Shown here: positions 24,780 through 33,548 of the stretch, one piece after another
How the letters are laid out: the number at the start of each line of letters is the position of its first letter
Position numbering within the stretch: the stretch's first letter is position 1
Assembly (NCBI RefSeq): GCF_008014675.1
Contig: NZ_VOXD01000001.1
Location: forward strand, 62,001 to 126,000
Source: Neolewinella aurantiaca
GTDB taxonomy: Bacteria; Bacteroidota; Bacteroidia; Chitinophagales; Saprospiraceae
Direction of reading: 5' to 3'
Length of the DNA: 64,000 nt
Program-made: the position numbers and the translations under genes
The notes under the pieces: generated by a model
The model's database searches: none
Told to the model about the DNA's origin: nothing
The model's input: only the letters and a program-made list of their open reading frames with translations

Positions 24780-27083
24780 ATGGATACACCTTCCCTCTTT
24801 CAGAAACTATGGTCACGAAAAGTACCTCAGTACCTGGGGACCTACCTCGCAGTCGGGTTCGGGTTTCTGCAGTTTCTTGAGTTCATTTCCAGAAGGTTCG
24901 ACCTGAGCGACTTCTGGGTAGATGCTTATCTGTTACTCTGGCTATGCTTGCTCCCGGCGGTAAGTTTGCTGATATACTACCGCGGGTTACCACAAGGGGG
25001 CAAAGGCAAGCATTGGAAAACAGGAATGATTATCGTTAATGTCGTGCTCGGCTTGCTGCTGCTTGCCTTTATTCCCGATCATTCTGATTCTCTTGTGGCT
25101 ACCGAGACGGTCACCGCAATTGACGAAGCGGGAACACCTACCCAACGAACGATACCTTCCGCTACTACCGTGCAGCGTATTGCAGTATTCGAATTCCTGA
25201 ACGACAAAGACGATGAAGCTTCAGGCTGGTGGGGAACTGCTTATTCATTGTTACTCACCGATATTCTGCATCAGCGACCCGAAATTCTGGTGAAAAACGT
25301 GCGGAGCCTGAACCGCTATTATAGCCTGTACGAAGTGCCGCTTTTCAGCCGGATCAACCTTGCCACCCAGCGTAAAATTGCGGAACGGGCTAATACGGAT
25401 TACTTCGTCCGGGCAGAATACAAAGCTTCTGAAGATAATTACGAAATCAGTGGCAGCCTCTACCGGACCAGCGACGGTAAGGAGGTGAAGCACCTCGGAA
25501 CTGCAACCGATGATCCATTTGTAGCAATCGATAACATCAAAGACCAGATATTTGACTTTCTACCTCCTCCGGTAGTATCCGACGATGTAGTGACCAACCT
25601 GCCCGCTTCTGCACTCATCACCGACAATGTGCGTGCGCTGGAATTTTTCGCCAAAGGGAATATTGCCTTCAGTACTAACCCGGGCGATCTGCCCCCTTCA
25701 GTGGCCCACTTCAGAAAATCGGTGGAAGCTGACCCGAGTTGCGCTCCTTGTCTCTACGAACTGGCCGACAAACTCTACGGCCTCGGAAAAACAGATAGTG
25801 CGCTGACCATGATCACTAAGGCGACCAAACTCGCAGAAGTGCTTCCCGAACGGGAGCAGTTTGGCTACAAAAGAGTATTGCTGAATATTTCCGGGCAGTA
25901 TGAAAACAGCATTCGGCTCACGGAATACGCCAATAAATTGTACCCTTATGAGTATTGGCCGTACAGCGGTTTGGTAGGCTACTGCGAAACCAACTACGGG
26001 GTAGATTCGGCCATTGTACTGATGAATAAAGCGGCCATGCTTTCGGACCGGGAGGCTGCACTGAACAAACTCTACGGGTTGTACATGAAGTCTGACCAGT
26101 TTGAAGAGGCAGAAGAAGTCATCAGGCAATTGGACGAAAAATACGCCAACAAAGAAGAGACTCAGCGCCGCTATGCCGGTTATTACTTCCGCACAGGGCA
26201 AATGGATAAAGCAAGGTCTGTGCTCCAGGATATGATGGCCACAGACCCAACTAATCTGGAACTTTCCACTCAGCTTGCTGAAATGGAAATTAATGCCGGC
26301 TATTACGAGAACGCTGGGCGCATAATCAAAGATGTATTCAAACGTGCAACGAACCGGGCAGATTCGACGCAGGCCTGGAATTATCGCGTGAGGATATCCG
26401 CTAACAGCGGCCGTATCAGAGACGCACTCAATGATTTGGAAGCTTACGAGAAGTTCATCAGCCAGGAGGCACCCGTAAACGTAATTCTGCTTCAGGATTA
26501 TAATACGAAGATGGACTATGCCAGCCGGCTAGAAGACCCAGACCCTTTTATCGAAAGAATTAACCGGCAAATAGCCCCGTACCGAAGCGAATACCTTGAA
26601 GCATATGAATGTTACGCTTTGATCCTTCGGGTGATGAGAGGAGGTAAACCAGATGGGGTTGAAGATGCCCTTGCTTCATGCCATGACTTACTCGCGGGTA
26701 TGGGGAATTCTGCGGTTGAATTGGAACACATAGCGAACTTAATCGCAGAGGAGAATTATTCTGCTGTCGCCGACATGATTGATAACCGGTTGGAAAACGG
26801 AACAGAGATACTGCAGCCAGAGGTTTACATCAGGATTCAACGACTTGCGGGACGCATGGACCGGGCCGGGGAGTTACTGGACGCCCAGCTTAGAGTGATG
26901 CCAAACGACCCCGGTCTTTTGTTAGAAAAAGTAAAGTTGCTGGTGGCTCAGGCGAATATGGAAGAAGCTAAGGCACCATTACAAAGCGTCTTGTCGACCT
27001 GGAAAGACGCCGATGAAGATTTTTACCCGCTTCAGGAAGCAAAAACTTTAGCCGAAAAGCTTAACTTATCTCCCGCCAGCTGA
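24780..27083 (+). CDS. Membrane-anchored TPR-repeat protein
   Basis: This 767-residue protein has three N-terminal membrane helices (about residues 17-33, 46-66, 80-98). A domain at about 128-265 starts VQRIAVFEFLNDKDDEASG and resembles the N-terminal region found in adenylate-cyclase-like and TolB-like TPR proteins. From about residue 285 to the end there are degenerate tetratricopeptide repeats (for example VAHFRKSVEADPSCAPCLYELADKL). No enzymatic domain is seen, so it is probably a scaffold or sensor. The next gene begins 34 bp after its stop, with a domain like those of conflict-system effectors; the two are probably one operon. Confidence 0.8.
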   Translation: MDTPSLFQKLWSRKVPQYLGTYLAVGFGFLQFLEFISRRFDLSDFWVDAYLLLWLCLLPAVSLLIYYRGLPQGGKGKHWKTGMIIVNVVLGLLLLAFIPDHSDSLVATETVTAIDEAGTPTQRTIPSATTVQRIAVFEFLNDKDDEASGWWGTAYSLLLTDILHQRPEILVKNVRSLNRYYSLYEVPLFSRINLATQRKIAERANTDYFVRAEYKASEDNYEISGSLYRTSDGKEVKHLGTATDDPFVAIDNIKDQIFDFLPPPVVSDDVVTNLPASALITDNVRALEFFAKGNIAFSTNPGDLPPSVAHFRKSVEADPSCAPCLYELADKLYGLGKTDSALTMITKATKLAEVLPEREQFGYKRVLLNISGQYENSIRLTEYANKLYPYEYWPYSGLVGYCETNYGVDSAIVLMNKAAMLSDREAALNKLYGLYMKSDQFEEAEEVIRQLDEKYANKEETQRRYAGYYFRTGQMDKARSVLQDMMATDPTNLELSTQLAEMEINAGYYENAGRIIKDVFKRATNRADSTQAWNYRVRISANSGRIRDALNDLEAYEKFISQEAPVNVILLQDYNTKMDYASRLEDPDPFIERINRQIAPYRSEYLEAYECYALILRVMRGGKPDGVEDALASCHDLLAGMGNSAVELEHIANLIAEENYSAVADMIDNRLENGTEILQPEVYIRIQRLAGRMDRAGELLDAQLRVMPNDPGLLLEKVKLLVAQANMEEAKAPLQSVLSTWKDADEDFYPLQEAKTLAEKLNLSPAS

Positions 27084-27117
27084 TTCGTACAACACTGGTT
27101 ATCAAGTTCAAAACGCA

Positions 27118-27816
27118 ATGAATAAGTCAGAAAAACGCCGTTATCTCAGCCTCATCGCTGCCGAGCAAATCGACGAAACTATTGACCAACTAAAAGCGGC
27201 CATTGCGCCCGACCATCCGGAATACAAGCGGGTGGTTCAGTTGGAGAAGCGTTTCCGGGAACTTGGGGAAAGAATCGATCTGGGTACGCTCAATGCAGAG
27301 GACGTCAGCCGGATTCGTAGCCGGATCAGCGGTGGTCTGGGGGATATCGTCAGGGAATACGAACCCAAAACTGCGGCCGCGGCACCTACAGAAAGCAAAA
27401 CAGATAAACCGGTTTTCAAACTGGACCTGCCCGAAGAGAAGAAAGAGAAACCCAAACTGGACCTGAAAACCATCGGCTACCACGGCGAATTGGATTATGC
27501 TGGCTCCCCGACGAAGAAGGAACAAACCGTCAACCTGCTTAAAGCCTACGGCGCGGCGTACCATACCGCCCGCGAAGCCGTAAAAAAGGCGGGGATGGAA
27601 ATGGTAAGCGGAGACCGGGACGGCGGGCGCATCGAAGCGGCCATCGCACCAACCGGAACGGGGGGCTACGGAGAGAAAATCCTGATGTGGCTGACGCCAC
27701 TCGACGGCAGCACCACCAGGGTACACGTAGTGGTCGACTCTCAGTTGCCTACTCTGGCTTTCGACTTCGGACGGAACAAAACGAAGTTGGGGATTCTGGT
27801 GAGCTACCTGCGGTAG
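27118..27816 (+). CDS. Protein with EAD11-like N-terminal domain
   Basis: This 232-residue cytoplasmic protein has residues 1-80 (MNKSEKRRYLSLIAAEQID, then RFRELGERIDLGTLNAEDVS and IRSRI) that follow the pattern of effector-associated domain 11. These are small helical adaptor domains known from NTP-dependent conflict and signalling systems of multicellular bacteria. A charged linker (about 80-125) leads to a C-terminal alpha/beta domain (about 130-232, ending GRNKTKLGILVSYLR), perhaps DUF1499-like. I do not recognise its function. It follows the TPR membrane protein at 34 bp and may form a signalling pair with it. The EAD call is by eye and needs profile support. Confidence 0.72.
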   Translation: MNKSEKRRYLSLIAAEQIDETIDQLKAAIAPDHPEYKRVVQLEKRFRELGERIDLGTLNAEDVSRIRSRISGGLGDIVREYEPKTAAAAPTESKTDKPVFKLDLPEEKKEKPKLDLKTIGYHGELDYAGSPTKKEQTVNLLKAYGAAYHTAREAVKKAGMEMVSGDRDGGRIEAAIAPTGTGGYGEKILMWLTPLDGSTTRVHVVVDSQLPTLAFDFGRNKTKLGILVSYLR

Positions 27817-27834
27817 CTTGCCGCGGGTGGGCGA

Positions 27835-28854
27835 TCAACTAACACCTTGCAAAACCTCGATGACCCGGTCCACCATCTCGTCGGTTACTCCGAGGTGGGT
27901 GGTAAACCGTACCATTTGCGGACCGAAAGCAACGGCCTGGATGCCGTGTTCGGCGAGGGTCTCCAGAAAGTCGGCAGCCATGAGTTCGCCGGCAAGGTGA
28001 AAGATACAGATGTTGGTTTCCGTCTTTTCGACAGCGGCGACGAAGGGTAGGGGAGCGAGGGCTTCGGCCAGACGACGGGCGCGGGCGTTGTCGTCGGCCA
28101 GGCGTTCGACGTGATGGTCGAGGGCGTAGATTCCGGCAGCAGCGAGGTAGCCGGCCTGCCGCATACCTCCGCCGATGACTTTGCGGTAGCGGCGTGCGCG
28201 GTCGATCAACTCCTGCGGACCGAGCAGCAGGCTACCCACCGGAGCACCGAGACCCTTGCTCAGACAGATGCTGATGGTGTCGAAGAGGTTGCCCCATTCA
28301 GTGGGGCTCTCTTTTGTTTCTACCAGTGCGTTGAACAGGCGGGCACCGTCGAGGTGTACTGCTAATCCGGAGGAACGGGCCTCCTGCACCAGCGTCCGCG
28401 CCTCATCGATAGTATAGATGGATCCTCCGCCTTTATTGCAGGTATTCTCGATCACGAGCAGTTTGCTGATGGGCAACCAGTCGTAACGCGGCTTAACGGC
28501 TGCGGCTACCTGGCCGGGCAGGATCTTGCCGCGTTCACCTTTAATGAGATTGAGACTCACGCTCGACAGCATACTGTACACGCCGCCTTCGTACTGATAA
28601 ATATGACTCTTCTCTTCAGCGATAACTTCGTCGAGGGCCACAGTATGGCATTTGATGGCGAGTTGGTTCGTCATCGTACCTGAAGGGCAAAAAAGAGCAG
28701 CCTCCATTCCGAACCGCTCTGCGGCCACGGTTTCCAGTTGGTTAACGGTCGGGTCCTGGCGGAAAACATCGTCACCAACTTCAGCGGAGAACATTGCTTT
28801 CAGCATTGCCCCGGTGGGCTTGGTAGCGGTATCGGAGGTAAGGTTTATCTGCAT
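27835..28854 (-). CDS. ltaE: Low-specificity L-threonine aldolase
   Basis: This 339-residue PLP enzyme cleaves L-threonine or allo-threonine to glycine and acetaldehyde. It starts MQINLTSDTATKPTGAM, the typical N-terminus. HLDGARLFNA contributes the Asp that contacts the cofactor, and CLSKGLGAPVGS contains the PLP lysine near residue 200. Length is normal. It lies downstream of msrA on the same strand with a 16-bp gap, suggesting an operon. It converges with the EAD-like gene, 18 bp away. Confidence 0.93.
   Translation of the reverse strand: MQINLTSDTATKPTGAMLKAMFSAEVGDDVFRQDPTVNQLETVAAERFGMEAALFCPSGTMTNQLAIKCHTVALDEVIAEEKSHIYQYEGGVYSMLSSVSLNLIKGERGKILPGQVAAAVKPRYDWLPISKLLVIENTCNKGGGSIYTIDEARTLVQEARSSGLAVHLDGARLFNALVETKESPTEWGNLFDTISICLSKGLGAPVGSLLLGPQELIDRARRYRKVIGGGMRQAGYLAAAGIYALDHHVERLADDNARARRLAEALAPLPFVAAVEKTETNICIFHLAGELMAADFLETLAEHGIQAVAFGPQMVRFTTHLGVTDEMVDRVIEVLQGVS
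28383..28402 (+). repeat. Dispersed 20-bp motif inside ltaE
   Basis: Three mismatches to the consensus; it reads antisense to the gene. Confidence 0.6.
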
Positions 28855-28870
28855 GGGCGGAAAGGTAGAA

Positions 28871-29446
28871 TTACTTCCTCAACTCCGCAAATTGCTTGCG
28901 GAATTTCCCCACTTTAGGAGTTATCACAAAAGAGCAGTAACTGTTGCGGTTGCCCACTTTGTTGTAGTAATCCTGATGGGAATCCTCGGCGGCGTAGAAG
29001 ATATCGAGCGGAATCAGTTCGGTAACCGCCGGTGCGCCGTAGAGGTCAGGAACCGTGTTGGCCATGATGTCTTCAGTAATCGCTTTTTGCTCGTCGGTGG
29101 TGTAGAAAACAGCACTGCGGTACTGAGGACCACGGTCGTTGCCCTGCTGATTGGGCGTGGTTGGGTCGTGGGTGGCAAAGAAAACTTCGAGAATCTGCCG
29201 GGTGGAGATGACGGAAGGATCGAAGTCGACAAGGATAACTTCAACGTGGCCACTTTGCTTTGTGCAAACTGCCTCGTAATTGGCGGTCTCTTCGGGGCCA
29301 CCGGAGTAGCCACTCACTACGCGCTTTACTCCTTTCAGTTCCACAAACACGGCTTCGGTGCACCAGAAGCAGCCGCCACCAAGAACGATGGTTTCGTGGG
29401 TGGAGGTATTATTAATGTCTTTTACTACTTCTGCAAAATGTGCCAT
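28871..29446 (-). CDS. msrA: Peptide-methionine (S)-S-oxide reductase MsrA
   Basis: This 191-residue enzyme repairs oxidised methionine. The catalytic motif GCFWC is at residues 25-29. YSGGPEETANYEAVC and GHVEVILVDFDPSVIS follow, as in MsrA. Resolving cysteines are not obvious at the C-terminus. There is no signal peptide, so it is cytoplasmic. It is the first gene of a likely two-gene unit with ltaE and is divergent from the methyltransferase-like gene. Confidence 0.95.
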   Translation of the reverse strand: MAHFAEVVKDINNTSTHETIVLGGGCFWCTEAVFVELKGVKRVVSGYSGGPEETANYEAVCTKQSGHVEVILVDFDPSVISTRQILEVFFATHDPTTPNQQGNDRGPQYRSAVFYTTDEQKAITEDIMANTVPDLYGAPAVTELIPLDIFYAAEDSHQDYYNKVGNRNSYCSFVITPKVGKFRKQFAELRK

Positions 29447-29557
29447 GATCAGGGGGTTGTTTATTTAACGTTATAACCGATTAGTACGGGTAGAGTTTGC
29501 CGAAAACAGAGAGTTGTTAAAGACTGTTTGCAGGAGCAGGACATATTTCTTTTACCG

Positions 29558-29577
29558 GGCGCGGCCGCAGGTGCATT
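29558..29577 (-). repeat. Dispersed 20-bp motif, reverse
   Basis: Three mismatches. It lies in the divergent region between msrA and the next gene, just before a -7 box. Confidence 0.68.
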
Positions 29578-29600
29578 AAAAGGGTATGAAGGCCAGAACG

Positions 29601-29608
29601 TACCTTCG
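29601..29608 (+). promoter_or_regulatory. -7-like box before methyltransferase-like gene
   Basis: TACCTTCG ends 5 bp before the ATG, implying an almost leaderless mRNA. Confidence 0.45.
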
Positions 29609-29613
29609 TCCAA

Positions 29614-30600
29614 ATGAATGAATTACACCTCATTACCGACACGATACTGGAAACTTCTTCCACCCCCAGAGAACTGATGACAGTTTTGCATGAGTTCAAA
29701 GATTTGTTGTTCCATCTGACCGAAATCAAGGGTGTTGGCGAGAAGTACCGGAACGACATTAGTACGGAGGCCGGCCTGGCCATAGGGACCGAATGGGCCG
29801 CCCGCTGCGTTGACGACGTGTACCGCTCGGTGAAATTTATTCGTGGAGTTCATCAGGCGATCAACGACCGCCTGGCCGTAGCGCCAGGGCAGCCGGTCCA
29901 ATTACTTTACGCCGGGACGGGCCCTTTTGCTACCCTGGTACTTCCCTTGCTGACGCGTTTCAGTCCGGCTGAATTGCAATTGACGTTAGTGGAAATCAAC
30001 GAGCTGAGCATTACCGCACTGCGGCGACTCTTTTCTTATCCGGAGTACCACGACTACGCCCGGGCTATTATTCAGAGCGATTGTACCACAGTCGAACTGC
30101 CGGATTGGGAGACCTACGATATTCTGCTGACTGAAACCATGCAGTATGCGTTACAGCGCGAGCATCAGGTTCCGCTCACCCTGCACCTGATCTCTAAACT
30201 CCGAAAAGACGTTGTGCTCATACCTCAGGAAATCAGGGTAGGACTCGCGGCCGTAAACCCGACCATTGAGCGCGAAGACTGGGAGATCACGCCTTATTCA
30301 TGCTTATTGTCGCTTACCGCCGCCGGGCTCAGTAGCCCCGGAGCGAGCAATGGCAAGCCGGGTACGGCAGACGCTCCGCACGAACTTTTACTGCCCGCCC
30401 GCCCTGAGGTGCGGGGCAGCCTCGCGTTCACGACCGACATTCACGTTTACGGCGGCGAGCACCTGGGCTTCAATCAAAGCGGACTCACCGTCCCTAGGAT
30501 TATTTACTCCGACGGAGGAGGGGAGGAAGACCGCACTTTCCGGTGGCACTATGGTTTCACGCCCGAACCTGGCCTGGTGTGGCAGATGGAGGAAGCCTGA
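29614..30600 (+). CDS. SAM-dependent methyltransferase-like protein
   Basis: This 328-residue cytoplasmic protein has a helical N-terminal region (residues 1-85) before a Rossmann-like core. The core starts LLYAGTGPFATLVLPLL (motif I, GTGP), followed by LTLVEINELSITALRRL (motif II, with the acidic residue that would bind the SAM ribose) and YDILLTETMQYALQREHQ, similar to the double-E loop region of protein arginine methyltransferases. The C-terminal part is beta-rich. The substrate is unknown. A stretch of Gly/Ser/Ala near residue 235-250 looks like an inserted loop. It could be a non-catalytic relative. Confidence 0.68.
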   Translation: MNELHLITDTILETSSTPRELMTVLHEFKDLLFHLTEIKGVGEKYRNDISTEAGLAIGTEWAARCVDDVYRSVKFIRGVHQAINDRLAVAPGQPVQLLYAGTGPFATLVLPLLTRFSPAELQLTLVEINELSITALRRLFSYPEYHDYARAIIQSDCTTVELPDWETYDILLTETMQYALQREHQVPLTLHLISKLRKDVVLIPQEIRVGLAAVNPTIEREDWEITPYSCLLSLTAAGLSSPGASNGKPGTADAPHELLLPARPEVRGSLAFTTDIHVYGGEHLGFNQSGLTVPRIIYSDGGGEEDRTFRWHYGFTPEPGLVWQMEEA

Positions 30601-30626
30601 GCGGAGCGCGAGCCACAAAAACCGAG

Positions 30627-30730
30627 GGCGCGGCTGCGGGTGCAAAGAAAGTTTTGCTGACGCAGAAAGCGCGGCCAGAAAGACGGCGGGTCAGTATCCT
30701 TCAACCGTATTTTGCACCTGCGTGCCCGCC
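30627..30730. repeat. Inverted pair of the dispersed 20-bp motif
   Basis: A reverse copy at 30627-30646 (three mismatches) and a forward copy at 30711-30730 (two mismatches) face each other across 64 bp, forming an inverted repeat after the methyltransferase-like gene. The same layout, with 61 bp between, is seen at 53229-53329. Confidence 0.75.
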
Positions 30731-30799
30731 AGCAACTGATCTGTACGAATGCAGGTGTTTGGGCTGAACACACAGGCTCTGTTTCAGGTTACCGCAGGG

Positions 30800-31981
30800 A
30801 TGAACAAGCCTACTTACGATATACTGATTATCGGCTCGGGGCCCGCGGGAGCGACCGTTGGCCGGTTTGCTGCTGCTGCCGGACTGTCCGTATTACTGGT
30901 CGATAAAAAGCAGGAGCTGGGGGCTCCTATTCAATGCTCCGGAGCGGTGAGCAGACACGCCCTTGAACACGTTGGAATCCCGTTGGACTCTGAATTTATT
31001 CTTGAAGCCATCTACGGGTTCGCGATCTACGACCAGTCCGGTGCTTCCACGAAAATTGATTACCGCAAACTAAAAGCCGACGAATACGGCGAAGGAAAGG
31101 GCCGCAAACCACTCGGCTATGTAGTGGACCGCCGCCGTTTCGATCGCTTCCTGATGACTCAGGCTGAACGGGCCGGCGTAGAAACATGGCTGAAAACAGA
31201 AGGGTTGGGGTACGAGCCTACGGCAGATGGCCGGTGCGATGTTCATCTCCGCCGGTTCAACGAAGAGATCACCGTAAGCTGCAAAGTACTCGTTGGGGCC
31301 GATGGCCTGATGAGTCAGGTCGGTAAATGGGCGGGCTTACAAACCCACATTAAAATCACTGAACTGGCCGGGTGCCTCCAGTTCATCGTCGATAAAGTCA
31401 AAACGGAAGGACTGCTCGAGATCGTTACCGGACACGAGTGGGCGCCTGGTGGTTACGCCTGGGTATTCCCCAAAGGCCACGGGTACGCCGAAATCGGGTT
31501 GGGGGTGATCCCAACCCTTACCGACAAGCCGGCGCGCTGGCATCTCGACAAGTTCATAAAGGATTCTTTTTTCAAAGAGAGGTTCAAAAACAGCAGGATT
31601 CTGGAAATACAAGGTGGAGGTGTACCCCTTTCTGCCCCGTTGAAAACGCAGTATGCCGACAATATGATCCTGGTAGGAGATGCCGCCCGTCATGTCAATC
31701 CGGTTACGGGAGGAGGCATTCATACGGCGCTGGCCGGAGGGAAGATTGCTGCGGACTTTCTGATCAGGCACCTTTCCGGAACGGAGCAGGAAGATTGCTC
31801 CGCAAACCGCTTGAAAGGGTACCAGGATGCGTGGCTGGAAGCCCTGGGGAATAAAATGTGGAAGCTTTACCATACTAAAACGAAGGTGTTTCAGCACTCT
31901 GACGTAGCAACCCGCGACCGTGAACTCTACGCCACCATGTCGGACTATTTTGATCCTGACTCTGAATACAAGAAGATATGA
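30800..31981 (+). CDS. Geranylgeranyl reductase-family flavoprotein
   Basis: This 393-residue FAD enzyme starts MNKPTYDILIIGSGPAGATV, with the dinucleotide-binding GSGPAG at residues 12-17. IQCSGAVS, the GYAWVFPKGHGYAEIGLGV segment typical of geranylgeranyl reductases, and GDAARHVNPVTGGGIHTAL, the second FAD motif, follow. These enzymes saturate isoprenoid chains of archaeal lipids, chlorophyll or menaquinone. The next gene, a ferredoxin, overlaps by 4 bp, so it is the probable electron donor, as in some archaeal systems. The bacterial substrate is unknown; menaquinone or carotenoid is plausible. An upstream in-frame start was rejected, since the family begins at this ATG. Confidence 0.88.
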   Translation: MNKPTYDILIIGSGPAGATVGRFAAAAGLSVLLVDKKQELGAPIQCSGAVSRHALEHVGIPLDSEFILEAIYGFAIYDQSGASTKIDYRKLKADEYGEGKGRKPLGYVVDRRRFDRFLMTQAERAGVETWLKTEGLGYEPTADGRCDVHLRRFNEEITVSCKVLVGADGLMSQVGKWAGLQTHIKITELAGCLQFIVDKVKTEGLLEIVTGHEWAPGGYAWVFPKGHGYAEIGLGVIPTLTDKPARWHLDKFIKDSFFKERFKNSRILEIQGGGVPLSAPLKTQYADNMILVGDAARHVNPVTGGGIHTALAGGKIAADFLIRHLSGTEQEDCSANRLKGYQDAWLEALGNKMWKLYHTKTKVFQHSDVATRDRELYATMSDYFDPDSEYKKI

Positions 31982-32226
31982 GCAAGCCACAACCTGTTAT
32001 ATTCGATATTGGCTGGAACGCTTGTATAAATTGCGGTGCCTGCGTTGCAATTTGTCCGCAGGAAGCTGGCTTCATCAGTCCCTTCGATACTATTGCTGTC
32101 GATCGGCCTTGCGACATAGCGTGTCTTTTGTGCGAAAAGATTTGCCCGGTGGATACGATCACTCACACAATCGTTGGAAGTGAGGAATTCCGTGATTTTT
32201 CTGAAAAAAAGGCGGGGAAATCCTAA
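31978..32226 (+). CDS. 2[4Fe-4S] ferredoxin
   Basis: This 82-residue protein has two cluster motifs: C16-x2-C19-x2-C22-x3-C26-P, and C45-x3-C49-x2-C52-x3-C56-P, where the first spacing of the second motif is one residue longer than usual. Each would hold a 4Fe-4S cluster. The start codon overlaps the stop of the reductase gene (ATGA), so the two are translationally coupled. It most likely feeds electrons to that reductase. The charged C-terminus (EEFRDFSEKKAGKS) is not part of the fold. Confidence 0.9.
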   Translation: MSKPQPVIFDIGWNACINCGACVAICPQEAGFISPFDTIAVDRPCDIACLLCEKICPVDTITHTIVGSEEFRDFSEKKAGKS

Positions 32227-32323
32227 AATGTATCTGGTGGGATCAATCGGCACCGCAAAAACGGAAAAGCCTACCATTCCCTAAACAGGTTAAACCTTAA
32301 CCTTTAGCTGCTGATATTAGTGG

Positions 32324-32331
32324 TATTTTTG
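32324..32331 (+). promoter_or_regulatory. -7 promoter box of porP-adhesin unit
   Basis: TATTTTTG, followed by C, fits TAnnTTTG and lies about 190 bp before the porP-like start, giving a long leader. Confidence 0.5.
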
Positions 32332-32521
32332 CAGCCGTTTGTTAGGACGTCATTCCTGGTCATGCTTCCCCGATCCTGAATGAATGTGTACCAAAAAAAC
32401 AGTTGTTAACATCATAAAGGCGCCTTGATCCCGTTACATTCGCACAGGACACTCACACGTCCGGAGCGTTTTTGAAATACGTAATCCCATGCCCGGTCTG
32501 CCGGGACGCAAAAATCTGTTT

Positions 32522-33484
32522 ATGAAGTACACCCGACTCGCTGGTCTGGGGTTGGTGTTTGCCCTAATGTGCGGCAGTACCCTCTTTGCTCAACAATTAT
32601 CACTTTTCACGCAGTATCGGGAGAATGCCACTCTGATAAATCCTGCGGCGATGGAAAGCGACTATCTCACCTCCGAAGGAGACTATAACATGACCTTCGG
32701 TGCGAACTATCGCCGCCAATGGGCAGGTTTAGAGAACACTCCTGAAACACAATCTATCCGATTCTCCTACGTGAATAACCGCCTGAGCGGGGCTACGTTT
32801 TCTGCTGGCGGCTACCTGCTCAACGATCAGACCGGGCCTACGGGGTATACCGGCTTTTACGGTAGGGTAGGAACCATTCTTGGTCGTAACCCGGAGTACG
32901 CAGGCATCAGTGTCGCCCTTTCGGCTGGCTACGTTGGCTACCGGGTCCGGAGCAGCGAGCTGATCGTTCGCGATCAGGGCGATGGCCTGACGGGCGTTGA
33001 CCAAAGCCAGAGCCACCCGGATCTTGGTCTGGGCATTTATGCCTACAACTATGTTGGCAACGACCACATGCTTTACGGCGGTATTTCCGTGCCACAATTG
33101 TTAGGTTTTGACCTGACGTACCAAAATGACAACGGAGAATTTAGTATCCAGCGCCTGCGCCACTACTATGGTATGGCAGGGTGGTACTGGTTCACCGGCC
33201 AGGATAGCTACCTTGAATTAAGCAGCTGGGTGAAGTACGTTGAGGGCGCGCCTCTGAACGCCGATCTTTCTGTTCGCTACCAACTCCCCAGTGCCCCTTA
33301 TATGGGTATGGGATTGAGTACTGCCGGTAATTTTCATTTCGAGGCAGGTATCAATGTCGGTCAGTCTTACAACTCGGACACCAATTTCCGGATTGGCTAC
33401 GGTTATGACTATTCCTTCAGCAGTTTCGGCCCAAGTGTAGGCAGCACCCACGAACTTCAAGTGGCGGTCTCTCTGGCCCGCTAA
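32522..33484 (+). CDS. PorP/SprF-family type IX outer-membrane protein
   Basis: This 320-residue protein has a signal peptide (MKYTRLAGLGLVFALMCGST, cleavage after FAQ). The N-terminus then carries the family pattern QLSLFTQYRENATLINPAAM, NMTFGANYRRQWAGLENTP and regular amphipathic beta strands ending with VSLAR, consistent with a 14-strand-like barrel. PorP/SprF proteins help deliver or hold particular type IX cargo at the surface and are often encoded beside that cargo. Here the giant CHU_C protein starts 64 bp downstream, its likely partner. The start chosen removes an upstream in-frame stretch that would precede the signal peptide. Confidence 0.9.
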   Translation: MKYTRLAGLGLVFALMCGSTLFAQQLSLFTQYRENATLINPAAMESDYLTSEGDYNMTFGANYRRQWAGLENTPETQSIRFSYVNNRLSGATFSAGGYLLNDQTGPTGYTGFYGRVGTILGRNPEYAGISVALSAGYVGYRVRSSELIVRDQGDGLTGVDQSQSHPDLGLGIYAYNYVGNDHMLYGGISVPQLLGFDLTYQNDNGEFSIQRLRHYYGMAGWYWFTGQDSYLELSSWVKYVEGAPLNADLSVRYQLPSAPYMGMGLSTAGNFHFEAGINVGQSYNSDTNFRIGYGYDYSFSSFGPSVGSTHELQVAVSLAR

Positions 33485-33548
33485 TTTGCCAACAGCAACC
33501 TGTATTCATATTTATAACATCCCACGGACTATCTCAAGCTTAATACCA

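Noticed and set aside
28652-29476. A 274-codon plus-strand frame opposite msrA and ltaE
   Set aside because: It is antisense to two clear genes, and its sequence shows no domain. It is a shadow of their codon bias.
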